Part shown: one piece after another, positions 55,589-62,872 of the stretch
Position numbering within the stretch: the stretch's first letter is position 1
How the letters are laid out: each line of letters begins with the position of its first letter
Source of the DNA: Anaeromyxobacter dehalogenans 2CP-C
Lineage (GTDB): Bacteria; Myxococcota; Myxococcia; Myxococcales; Anaeromyxobacteraceae
DNA: 64,000 nt
Assembly: GCF_000013385.1 (NCBI RefSeq)
Contig: NC_007760.1
Location: 4,562,001-4,626,000, forward strand
Reading direction: 5' to 3'
Notes under the pieces: model-generated
The model's database searches: none
What the model was told of the DNA's origin: nothing
What the model saw: the letters and a program-made list of their open reading frames with translations, nothing else
Position numbers and translations under genes: made by a program

Positions 55589-56770
55589 CTAGAACTTCGC
55601 CTGGAGCTGCGCGACGAAGCTGTCCTTCTTCGGGTCGGACGGCGCCGTGTCGCCCTTCTCCCGGTTCATCGGGTGGTAGTAGGCGACCGACAGCTTCAGG
55701 TTGCTGCTGAGGATGGTGTGCAGCGCCGCCGAGACCTCGTCGGTGATGAAGACCTTCCCCTGGTTGGCCGCGAGGTTGCGGTCGAGCTTCACGTTCGGGT
55801 TGAACGTGTCGTAGCGGACGGCCACCTGGTTCCAGGGCCCCACGTTCTGCGTGAGGATGACGTCCCAGCCGTAGCCGATGAGCCCCAGGCTGTCGCCGGC
55901 GCCGCCCGCGCCCGTGCCGATGGCGGTCTTGCCCCAGACGTACTCGCCCTTCAGCGCGGTGCCGCCGACGGGGAGCAGGTCGAGGTACAGCTGCAGGTCC
56001 GCGCCGAGGCGCACGCGGTCGTAGGTCGCGTTGGTGGCCGAGGTGTAGTCGATGGTCTTGCCGTACCAGCCGGACACGCCGCCGGTGATCATGCCGAGGT
56101 CCACGCCGAGGCGGCCGATCACGTCCTTGCGCTGGTCGTTGTCCTTGCCGGACGCGCCGTCCACGCCGTTGCCGTTGAACACGCCGACCTTGAAGTTCAC
56201 CGGGCCGTAGGCGCCGCGGAGGGCGACGCCGAGGTCGTACTCGCCCTTCAGGAAGTGGCCGGCGAACATGGCGCGCTCGAGCAGGTCGAGGTCGGAGGAG
56301 GAGCGGACGCCGACGTCGTAGCCGAACGGCATGAGCTGGAGGCCGGCGTCGATCGCGAAGCCCTTCAGGAAGGGCAGCTTGAACGAGGCGTACGCCTCCT
56401 TGAGGCCCACGCCGGAGGGCGTGGCGTCGAGCTGGATCACGTACTGCGCGAGGTCGGAGTCGTAGACGGCCTTGAAGCGGCCGCGGCGGACGTAGAAGCC
56501 GTCGCGCTGGGGCGCGCCCTTCTCGTACTGCGCGGCCTCGAGCCAGCCGAACCGCGGCTGGACGTAGCCGGAGAACTTGAGCTTCTTCAGGCCGGAGACG
56601 TCGGTCTTCATCTCGGCGAGCTGCTCGGCGAGGGCGTCCACCTGGCCCTTCAGCGCGGCGGTGTCGATCTCGGAGGACTCCGCGGGCGCGGAGGCCGGCG
56701 CGGCGGCTTCCTGCGCCAGCGCCGCGGGCGCGAGCCCGACGGCGAGGATGGCGGCGATGAGACGGTTCAT
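55589..56770 (-). CDS. phosphate-selective porin (OprP/OprO-like)
   Basis: 393 residues. Signal peptide MNRLIAAILAVGLAPAALAQ, a short coiled coil (ALKGQVDALAEQLAEMKTDVSGLKKL), then a 16-stranded-type beta barrel starting LKFSGYVQPRFGWLEA and containing DGFYVRRGRFKAVYDSDLAQYVIQLDA, YASFKLPFLKGFAIDAGLQLMPFGYDVG, and ending in the aromatic residue of VAQLQAKF, as outer-membrane proteins do. Placement between phoR and pstS, with PhoB boxes in its own upstream gap, supports phosphate or polyphosphate as the cargo. Selectivity residues cannot be judged by eye. Confidence 0.88.
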   Translation of the reverse strand: MNRLIAAILAVGLAPAALAQEAAAPASAPAESSEIDTAALKGQVDALAEQLAEMKTDVSGLKKLKFSGYVQPRFGWLEAAQYEKGAPQRDGFYVRRGRFKAVYDSDLAQYVIQLDATPSGVGLKEAYASFKLPFLKGFAIDAGLQLMPFGYDVGVRSSSDLDLLERAMFAGHFLKGEYDLGVALRGAYGPVNFKVGVFNGNGVDGASGKDNDQRKDVIGRLGVDLGMITGGVSGWYGKTIDYTSATNATYDRVRLGADLQLYLDLLPVGGTALKGEYVWGKTAIGTGAGGAGDSLGLIGYGWDVILTQNVGPWNQVAVRYDTFNPNVKLDRNLAANQGKVFITDEVSAALHTILSSNLKLSVAYYHPMNREKGDTAPSDPKKDSFVAQLQAKF

Positions 56771-56861
56771 GGGTTCCTTGCCCCTGTCGTGTTGGACCAC
56801 GAGCGGATGCTCGGTTCGGGGGCTTTGTAGGAACCCGGCGTGGCGCGCCGAGGGCACCTGC

Positions 56862-56927
56862 GTGACGCTTGCGTGAACCGCTCACGCTCGGTGAACGGAG
56901 GGTGACGGGCGCGCGAGCGGCGGGTGA
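56862..56927 (-). promoter_or_regulatory. candidate PhoB boxes upstream of the porin gene
   Basis: Two phased groups of GTGA: 56862 and 56873, then 56891, 56902 and 56924 (the last two 22 bp apart, with a degenerate GCGA at 56913). All are on an 11-bp ladder within each group and read CGTCAC or TTCAC on the porin strand. They lie 92-157 bases before the porin start, in the gap after phoR. Confidence 0.72.
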
Positions 56928-56955
56928 CGCGGGCGCGCCGGACGCGCCGCCGCGG

Positions 56956-58086
56956 TCACGCCGCGGGCAGCCGCATCCAGAAGCGCGTGCCGCCGGCGCC
57001 GCTCTCGACGCCGACCTCGCCGCCCATGCCCTGGACCAGGTGCTTCACGATGGCGAGGCCGAGGCCGGTGCCGCCCTGGTCGCGCGAGCGGCCGGAGTCC
57101 ACGCGGTAGAAGCGCTCGAACAGGCGCGGCAGGTGGTGGCGCTCGATGCCGGGGCCGGTGTCGGCGACGGAGATCACCCAGGCGTCGCCGTCGCGCGCCG
57201 CCGACAGCGTCACCGACCCGGTGGCGGTGTACTTCACCGCGTTGTCCACCAGGTTCACGAGCACCTGCTCGAGCGCGCGGGCGTCGGCGCGGAGCGTGGC
57301 GCCGGCCGGGATCCCGGCGCGCAGCGCGATCCCCTTCGCGCGCGCGGCGGACGCGAACAGCTCCAGCACCTGGCGCGCCAGCGGCCCGAGGTCCACCGGC
57401 GCGAGCTCGAACGTCCACTGGCGCGACTCGATGCGCGACAGGTCGAGCAGGTCCTGGGTGAGCCGCGAGAGGCGCTCGGCGTGCCGCGCCACGATCTCCA
57501 CGAACGCGCGGCCGGCGGCGGGGTCCTCCACCGCGCCGGACAGCAGGGTCTCCGCGGCCGCCCGGATCGCGGCGATGGGCGTGCGCAGCTCGTGGCTGGC
57601 GTTCGCGACGAAGTCGCGGCGAGTGGCCTCGGCGCGGCGCGCGTCGGTGACGTCCCGCAGCAGCACCAGCACCTCCCCGCGCAGCAGCGGCGAGAGCGCG
57701 GCGAGGTAGGTCCGGCGCTGGATGGGCAGCTCGAGCCGGCGCGCGGTGCCCTCCAGCGCGCGCTTCACCGCCTCGGACAGCTCCGCGCTGCGGGTGATCT
57801 CGAGCGGCGTCAGCCCGGCGGCGCGGCCGCTCGCGGCCAGCGTGTCGAACGCGGCGTTCGAGGCGCGCACCCAGCCGTCGCGCGAGATGAGCGCGGCGGC
57901 GTCGGGCAGCGCGGCGAGCAGCTCCTGCTCGGCCGGCGCGCGCAGCGCGGAGAAGCGGCGGCGCTCGCGCTCGGCGAGCAGCTCCTCCAGCTCGCGCACC
58001 TCGCGGCCCAGGTCGGCGGGCGGTCCGCCCGACAGCTCGGCCCGCAGCGCGCGGATCGCGGCCGCAAGGGGCGATCTCGCCAGCAC
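56956..58086 (-). CDS. phoR: PhoR-type sensor histidine kinase without membrane segment
   Basis: 376 residues from GTG 58086, 7 bases after the phoB stop. A coiled N-terminus (about 8-50), a PAS domain (about 52-115, ALPDAAALISRDGWVRASNAAFDTLAAS), then DHp with His165 in FVANASHELRTPIAAIRAAAETLL, and the ATPase blocks LEQVLVNLVDNAVKYTATG, VADTGPGIERHHLPRLFERFYR and GGTGLGLAIVKHLVQGMGG. It phosphorylates PhoB when phosphate is scarce. E. coli PhoR has N-terminal membrane helices; none is visible here, and no in-frame upstream start adds one. It must reach the Pst-PhoU complex by another route. Confidence 0.92.
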   Translation of the reverse strand: MLARSPLAAAIRALRAELSGGPPADLGREVRELEELLAERERRRFSALRAPAEQELLAALPDAAALISRDGWVRASNAAFDTLAASGRAAGLTPLEITRSAELSEAVKRALEGTARRLELPIQRRTYLAALSPLLRGEVLVLLRDVTDARRAEATRRDFVANASHELRTPIAAIRAAAETLLSGAVEDPAAGRAFVEIVARHAERLSRLTQDLLDLSRIESRQWTFELAPVDLGPLARQVLELFASAARAKGIALRAGIPAGATLRADARALEQVLVNLVDNAVKYTATGSVTLSAARDGDAWVISVADTGPGIERHHLPRLFERFYRVDSGRSRDQGGTGLGLAIVKHLVQGMGGEVGVESGAGGTRFWMRLPAA

Positions 58087-58093
58087 GCCGCCC

Positions 58094-58792
58094 TCAGTGC
58101 CTCTCGCTCGGATCCACGAGGCGATAGCCGATCCCCCGCACCGTCTCCAGCAGGTCGCGTCCGGACCCCAGCTTCTCACGGAGCCGCTTCACGTGCGTGT
58201 CCACCGTGCGCGTCTCGACCTCGGAGGACATCTCCCAGACGTCCTCGAGGAGCTGCTCGCGCGACTGCACGCGGCCCAGCCGCGACATGAGCGTGGTGAG
58301 CAGCTTGAACTCGAGCGGCGTGAGCACCACCTCGGCGCCGTCCACGTAGGCGCGGTGGGCGTCCACGTCCACGCGGATGGGGCCCACCGACTCGGGCGGG
58401 CGGTCCGAGGGGCGGGCGGCGGAGCGGCGCAGCACCGCCTTCAGCCGGAGCACCAGCTCGCGCACGCTGAACGGCTTCGTCACGTAGTCGTCGGCGCCCA
58501 GCTCGAAGCCGACCACCCGGTCCACCTCGTCCCCCTTGGCGGTGAGCATCACCACCGGGACGTGGCGGGTGCGCGGGTCGGACTTGATCTGCCGGCACAC
58601 CTCGGTCCCCGAGACGTCGGGCAGCATCACGTCGAGCAGGACCAGATCCGGCACGCGGCGGCGGAGGTGCGAGAGCGCCTGCTCGCCGGTGGTGGCGAGC
58701 AGCGTCTCGAACCCGGACGCGCGCAGGTTGAAGTCGAGGAGCGAGAGCAGGTCGCGCTCGTCGTCCACCAGGAGAACGGACGTCACCCCCAC
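58094..58792 (-). CDS. phoB: PhoB-type response regulator
   Basis: 232 residues. The receiver domain has acidic residues DDE (10-12), phosphoacceptor Asp54 in LVLLDVMLPDVSG, and VMLTAKGDEVDRVVGFELGADDYVTKPFSVRELVLR. The C-terminal winged helix (about 125-230) ends TRTVDTHVKRLREKLGSGRDLLETVRGIGYRL, which contacts DNA. It should bind the GTGA/TCAC 11-bp repeats found in four gaps of this cluster, including the one just before its own start. Confidence 0.95.
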   Translation of the reverse strand: MGVTSVLLVDDERDLLSLLDFNLRASGFETLLATTGEQALSHLRRRVPDLVLLDVMLPDVSGTEVCRQIKSDPRTRHVPVVMLTAKGDEVDRVVGFELGADDYVTKPFSVRELVLRLKAVLRRSAARPSDRPPESVGPIRVDVDAHRAYVDGAEVVLTPLEFKLLTTLMSRLGRVQSREQLLEDVWEMSSEVETRTVDTHVKRLREKLGSGRDLLETVRGIGYRLVDPSERH

Positions 58793-58810
58793 ACCTTAAC
58801 GCAGGGCCGG

Positions 58811-58847
58811 GTGACGGGCGCGTGGCGACCGTGCCACGGAAAGGTGA
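58811..58847 (-). promoter_or_regulatory. candidate PhoB box upstream of phoB
   Basis: GTGA at 58811, GTGG at 58822 and GTGA at 58844, positions on an 11-bp ladder with the 58833 rung degenerate. It sits 19-55 bases before phoB and would allow autoregulation. The gap is shared with the divergent OmpA-like gene, which might also respond. Confidence 0.58.
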
Positions 58848-58877
58848 AGTCGCGGCCGGCGAGGGTAGGATGTGGGG

Positions 58878-59957
58878 ATGCGCCCGGCCGCCGCAGCCCT
58901 GCTCCTGCCCGCCCTCGCGTGCGCCGCCGGCGCCGCGCGGCCGCCGCTCGCCCCGGAGGCCGCGCACGCCGGGCCGAGCCGCTGCCTGCTGTTGGCGCCG
59001 TTCGAGAACGCCAGCGACGCGCCGCACGCCGGCGAGGCCGCCACCGCCGCGGTGCGGGCGGCGCTCGACCCGGCGCGGACGGCGGCGCTCGCCGACGACG
59101 ACCTGCGCGCCCTGTTCCGCGACACGCCGCTCGAGCTGCCCGAGGGCGTGTCCCCGTCGCTCGCGCTGGAGCTCGCCGAGCTGACCGGCGCGGACGCGGC
59201 GGTCTACGGGGCGGTGGAGGGCCGCTCGCGCGACGCCGCCGCGCCGGCGCTGCTCGTCTCGCTGCGGGTGGTCGCCGCCGGCGGCCGCGACCTGCTGGTG
59301 GCCGAGACGGTCCCGGTCCGCCCCGGCGCCGGCGAGGCGCCCGAGGACGCCATCCGGCGCGCGCTCGCCGCGGCGCGCCCGGCGCTCGCGCGGCTCGGCG
59401 ACGCGTCCGGGCGCCGGTGCTTCGACCCGGCCCGCCTCGGCGCGCTACGCGGCGTGGCGATGGCCGAGGTGCGCCGGCAGCCCGCCCCCGCGCCCGCCGC
59501 GGCCGTGGTGGTCCCCGTCGCAGCGCCCGCGCCCCCCGCCGCGCCCGGGCCGGCGGCGGAGCCGGCGGGGACGCGCACGCCGCGCCAGGCCGAGTGGGCG
59601 CGGCGACTTGCCGCAGGCGAGCGGTTCGTGCTCGAGGACGCCGCCTTCGCCGGGCGCACCGCCGACCTGCAGCGCGACGGCGGCCTCGCCGACCTCGTGG
59701 TCGCGCTCGCGGCCGTGCCGGGTGTGGCGGTGCGGGTCGAGGCGTTCGTGGACGCCACGGCCGACGCGGTCGCGGACCAGCGCCTCACCCAGGCCATGGC
59801 CGACGCCGCCACCGGGCGCCTGCGGGAGCTGGGTGTGGCCGCGGCACGCCTCACCGGGGTCGGGTACGGAGGGGAGCGCCCGCTGCTCCCGAACTTCACG
59901 GTCCGTGGACGTACCGCGAACCGGCGTCTGGAGATCGTGGGGCACGCCGGCCCGTGA
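58878..59957 (+). CDS. exported protein with OmpA-like C-terminal domain
   Basis: 359 residues from ATG 58878 with a signal peptide MRPAAAALLLPALACAAG. The middle (about 35-180) reads CLLLAPFENASDAPHAGEAATAAVRAAL and LTGADAAVYGAVEGRSRD, the style of periplasmic proteins that build outer-membrane lipoprotein assemblies. After an Ala/Pro spacer the C-terminal 110 residues form an OmpA/MotB-like peptidoglycan-binding domain: FVLEDAAF, VRVEAFVDATADAVADQRLTQAMADAATGRLRELG and NRRLEIVGH. It probably tethers something to the cell wall. The phoB gene is divergent. Confidence 0.78.
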   Translation: MRPAAAALLLPALACAAGAARPPLAPEAAHAGPSRCLLLAPFENASDAPHAGEAATAAVRAALDPARTAALADDDLRALFRDTPLELPEGVSPSLALELAELTGADAAVYGAVEGRSRDAAAPALLVSLRVVAAGGRDLLVAETVPVRPGAGEAPEDAIRRALAAARPALARLGDASGRRCFDPARLGALRGVAMAEVRRQPAPAPAAAVVVPVAAPAPPAAPGPAAEPAGTRTPRQAEWARRLAAGERFVLEDAAFAGRTADLQRDGGLADLVVALAAVPGVAVRVEAFVDATADAVADQRLTQAMADAATGRLRELGVAAARLTGVGYGGERPLLPNFTVRGRTANRRLEIVGHAGP

Positions 59958-60009
59958 CGGCGGGGGCAGCTGGTCGTCCCTTGGCTGCGGGGAGGGTAGC
60001 ATCGCACGC

Positions 60010-60963
60010 GTGGAAGCCAGTGAGCCGGGCCGTACGCCAGCGGTGATGGCGCTCGCGCCGCCGCCGGAGGCGGCGCGGCGCGGCGCGTTCGCGTCCACGC
60101 CGCTCGCCTGGCTGCTGGGGGCGTTCGCGACCATCCTCTCGGTCGGCGCGGTGGACTCGCTCACCCGCAGCGACGTCTCGCTGATCCTGTTCTACCTCGT
60201 GCCCATCGGCTTCGGGACCTGGGCCGTCTCGGTGCGCTGGGGCGCGGCGCTGGCGGTCGCGAGCGCCGCGGTCTCCACCGGCGCGGACGTCCTGTGGCGC
60301 CTGCAGCACGCGGCGCAGGACCTGGCCATCGCGACCCAGGTCTGGAACGGCTTCATGCTGCTCGGCACCGCGGTCGCGCTGGTGCTGGTGCTGGGCGCGC
60401 TGAAGGGGCGGCTGGAGGGGCAGGAGCTGCTCGCCCGCACCGACGCGCTCACGCAGATCGCGAACCGCCGCGCGTTCATCGAGGCGGCGCAGCTGGAGCT
60501 GGAGCGGGCGCGCCGCCACGGCCGGCCGTTCACGGTGGCCTACGTGGACTGCGACGACTTCAAGCTGGTGAACGACCGGCTCGGCCACGCCGAGGGCGAC
60601 GCGCTGCTCGTCACGGTGGCGCAGACGCTGCGCGGCGGCACGCGCGCGGTGGACGCGGTGGCGCGCCTGGGCGGCGACGAGTTCGGCCTGCTGCTGCCCG
60701 AGACCGACGCGGCCATGGCCGACGCGCTGCTCGGGCGCCTGCTGGCGACGCTGCAGTCCGCGGTCTCGCGCCACGGCGGCTGGCAGGTCGGCTTCTCGGT
60801 GGGCGCGGCGGTGTTCCTCTCGCCGCCCGACGACGTGGACGAGCTGATGGCCCGCGCGGACGAGCTGATGTACGCCGCCAAGCGGCACGCCAAGGGCTCG
60901 ATCCGCCTGGACGTGTTCGGCGGGATCACGCCGGTCGCCGCGGACGGGACCGATCCGCGGTAG
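60010..60963 (+). CDS. membrane diguanylate cyclase (GGDEF)
   Basis: 317 residues from GTG 60010. Three to four membrane helices occupy about 28-130. The GGDEF domain (about 140-300) has LARTDALTQIANRRAF, VAYVDCDDFKLVNDRLGHAEGDALL, and an intact active site ARLGGDEFGLLLPE (GGDEF at 221-225). RAVD at 212-215, five residues ahead, is a complete RxxD inhibition site. It should make cyclic di-GMP with product feedback. rlmL starts 8 bases downstream. Confidence 0.92.
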   Translation: MEASEPGRTPAVMALAPPPEAARRGAFASTPLAWLLGAFATILSVGAVDSLTRSDVSLILFYLVPIGFGTWAVSVRWGAALAVASAAVSTGADVLWRLQHAAQDLAIATQVWNGFMLLGTAVALVLVLGALKGRLEGQELLARTDALTQIANRRAFIEAAQLELERARRHGRPFTVAYVDCDDFKLVNDRLGHAEGDALLVTVAQTLRGGTRAVDAVARLGGDEFGLLLPETDAAMADALLGRLLATLQSAVSRHGGWQVGFSVGAAVFLSPPDDVDELMARADELMYAAKRHAKGSIRLDVFGGITPVAADGTDPR

Positions 60964-60971
60964 ACAGGGGC

Positions 60972-62135
60972 ATGCGCTTCTTCGCCACCTGCGCCAAGGG
61001 CACCGAGGGTGCCCTCCGGCGCGAGCTGTCCGGCCTCCGCCTCCCCGCCGTCCGCGGCGATCGCGGCGGCGTCTCGTTCGAGGGGGCGCTGGAGGCCGGC
61101 ATGCGGGCCTGCCTGCACGCGCGGACCGCCATGCGCGTCCTGCTGGAGCTGGCGCGCTTCCCGGCGCCGGACGCGACGGCGCTGTACGAGGGGGCGCGCG
61201 CGGTGGCCTGGCAGGACTGGCTCGACGTGCGGACCACGCTCGCGGTGGAGGCGACCGTCTCCTCGACCACCATCACGCACTCCGGCTTCGCGGCGCTGAA
61301 GGTGAAGGACGCGGTGGTGGACGTGCTGCGCGAGCGGCTCGGCGCGCGCCCGGACGTGGACCCGAAGGACCCGGACGTGCGGATCGTGCTGCACCTGGCC
61401 CGCGACGAGGCCACGCTCTCGCTCGATCTCGCCGGCGCGCCGCTGCACCGGCGCGGCTACCGGGCGGTGACCACCGAGGCGCCGCTCAAGGAGACGCTGG
61501 CCGCGGCGGTGCTGCTGCTCGGCGGCGTCGATCCGGCGCTCCCCTTCGCCGACCCGATGGCCGGCTCCGGCACGCTCGCCATCGAGCACGCGCTGCGCGC
61601 CCGGCGCATCGCGCCCGGCCTGGACCGCGCCTTCGGCTTCCAGCGCTGGCCGAGCTACCGGGGCGGCCCGCAGTCGGCCTGGGACCGCATGAAGGCGGCG
61701 GCGCGCGCCGAGATCCTGCCGCGCGCGCCGGCGCCCATCGTGGCGCGCGACGGCCACCCCAAGGCGATCCAGGCGCTCCGGCTCAACGCGGCCGCCGCGG
61801 GCGTCGAGGCGGACCTCGAGATCGCGCAGGCGGACGCGCGCGACCTCCAGCCGTCCGCCGACGCGGGCGCGATCGTGACGAACCCGCCCTACGGCGAGCG
61901 GCTCGGCGGCGGCGCCGAGGGCGCGAGCGCGGCCGAGGCGCGCGTCGCCGGCAAGAAGCTGCAGGGCTTCTACCGCGGGCTCGCCGAGATGCTGGCGCGC
62001 CACCACGGGTGGACGGCGGTGCTGCTCTCCGGCAACCCGCACCTCGAGCGGGCCATCCCGCTCCGGCCCGCGGTGGACCACCGGCTCTGGAACGGGCCCC
62101 TCGAGGTCCACCTGCTGAAGTACGAGCTGCCGTGA
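60972..62135 (+). CDS. rlmL: THUMP-domain 23S rRNA guanine-N2-methyltransferase (RlmL-type)
   Basis: 387 residues. It opens MRFFATCAKGTEGALRRELSGL and has a THUMP RNA-binding domain (LEATVSSTTITHSGFAALKVKDAVVDVLRE area), then HRRGYRAVTTEAPLKETLAAAVLLLGG, the SAM motif FADPMAGSGTLAIEHALRARRI and catalytic NPPYGERLG near residue 305. It lacks the C-terminal RlmK half present in E. coli RlmL, as do most relatives outside the gammaproteobacteria. A shorter paralogue is at 46202-47155. Confidence 0.9.
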   Translation: MRFFATCAKGTEGALRRELSGLRLPAVRGDRGGVSFEGALEAGMRACLHARTAMRVLLELARFPAPDATALYEGARAVAWQDWLDVRTTLAVEATVSSTTITHSGFAALKVKDAVVDVLRERLGARPDVDPKDPDVRIVLHLARDEATLSLDLAGAPLHRRGYRAVTTEAPLKETLAAAVLLLGGVDPALPFADPMAGSGTLAIEHALRARRIAPGLDRAFGFQRWPSYRGGPQSAWDRMKAAARAEILPRAPAPIVARDGHPKAIQALRLNAAAAGVEADLEIAQADARDLQPSADAGAIVTNPPYGERLGGGAEGASAAEARVAGKKLQGFYRGLAEMLARHHGWTAVLLSGNPHLERAIPLRPAVDHRLWNGPLEVHLLKYELP

Positions 62136-62173
62136 CGTTGCGGAGCAGCGGGCCCCGCGCCTAACGTTCCCGC

Positions 62174-62716
62174 GTGGCCGCCCCCGCCCCGCTCGTCGCC
62201 CTGTGGCTCGCGCTCGCCGCGGCCGCCGGCCCGGGCGGCGCGCCCGCGGTGCCGGTGGCGCCGCCGCGCGCGGGGACGCTGGACGCCCGGCGCGAGGCCA
62301 TCGCGCAGGAGCTGATCCGGCTGGGCGGCGCGCTCCAGCGCGAGATCGAGGCCGGTGACGCGGGCGCGATCCTGGCGCGCGTGCCGGCCGACGGGCTGCG
62401 CTGCGCCGGGCAGGTGGTGCCGCGCGCGCGCGTGGAGCGCGACCTGCGCGAGCCGTCGCGCTGGCTGCACCGGACGCTGTTCGGGCCGCCGGAAGGCGCC
62501 GACCCGAGCGCGCCCGGGAGCCTGCGCGCGTTCCTCGGGCGGGCGAAGGAGGTCGCGGTGCTGGTGAGCTTCCGCCGCGACCCGCGCGCCGGCCCCGTGG
62601 GCCGGCCGTGCCTCGAGTTCCGCGCCCGCGACCTGGTGAACCCCGCCCCGCCGTTCTGCTTCGAGAAGCAGGGCCGGCGCTGGTGGCTCACCGAGTCGCT
62701 GTATCCGTGCGGTTGA
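62174..62716 (+). CDS. secreted hypothetical protein
   Basis: 180 residues with a signal peptide (MAAPAPLVALWLALAAAAG). The mature part is helical (REAIAQELIRLGGALQREIEAGDAGAILARV) and then carries four cysteines (LRCAGQVV, RPCLEFRA, PPFCFEKQG and the final YPCG), likely two disulfides. WWLTESLYPCG at the end is distinctive, but I do not recognise a family. Similar wording occurs in small myxobacterial proteins of the SnoaL/NTF2-like size range; that link is a guess. It follows rlmL by 38 bases and ends at REP cluster C. Confidence 0.7.
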   Translation: MAAPAPLVALWLALAAAAGPGGAPAVPVAPPRAGTLDARREAIAQELIRLGGALQREIEAGDAGAILARVPADGLRCAGQVVPRARVERDLREPSRWLHRTLFGPPEGADPSAPGSLRAFLGRAKEVAVLVSFRRDPRAGPVGRPCLEFRARDLVNPAPPFCFEKQGRRWWLTESLYPCG

Positions 62717-62718
62717 GG

Positions 62719-62870
62719 TCCCTCGACTCCGCGCGGCCGCAGGCCGCGCTACGCTCGGGATGAGCGACCTTGATCCGCTCGCCCTGAGCGTAGGCGGGCC
62801 GCAGGCCCGCCGGAGTCGAAGGGTCACCCTGAGCGTAGGCTACGCCGGCGGCGTGCCCCGAGTCGAAGGG
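62719..62870. repeat. REP family 3, cluster C: three elements
   Basis: Element 1 at 62719-62760 is the TCCCTCGACTCC...TACGCTCGGGA type with stem GCGCGGCC / GGCCGCGC around GCA. Element 2 at 62782-62823 is the CCCTGAGCGTA...GTCGAAGGG type, identical in its core to cluster A. Element 3 at 62827-62870 has the same ends with a different centre (TACGCCGGCGGCGTGCC). The cluster occupies the gap between two convergent genes. Confidence 0.88.
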
Positions 62871-62872
62871 CC

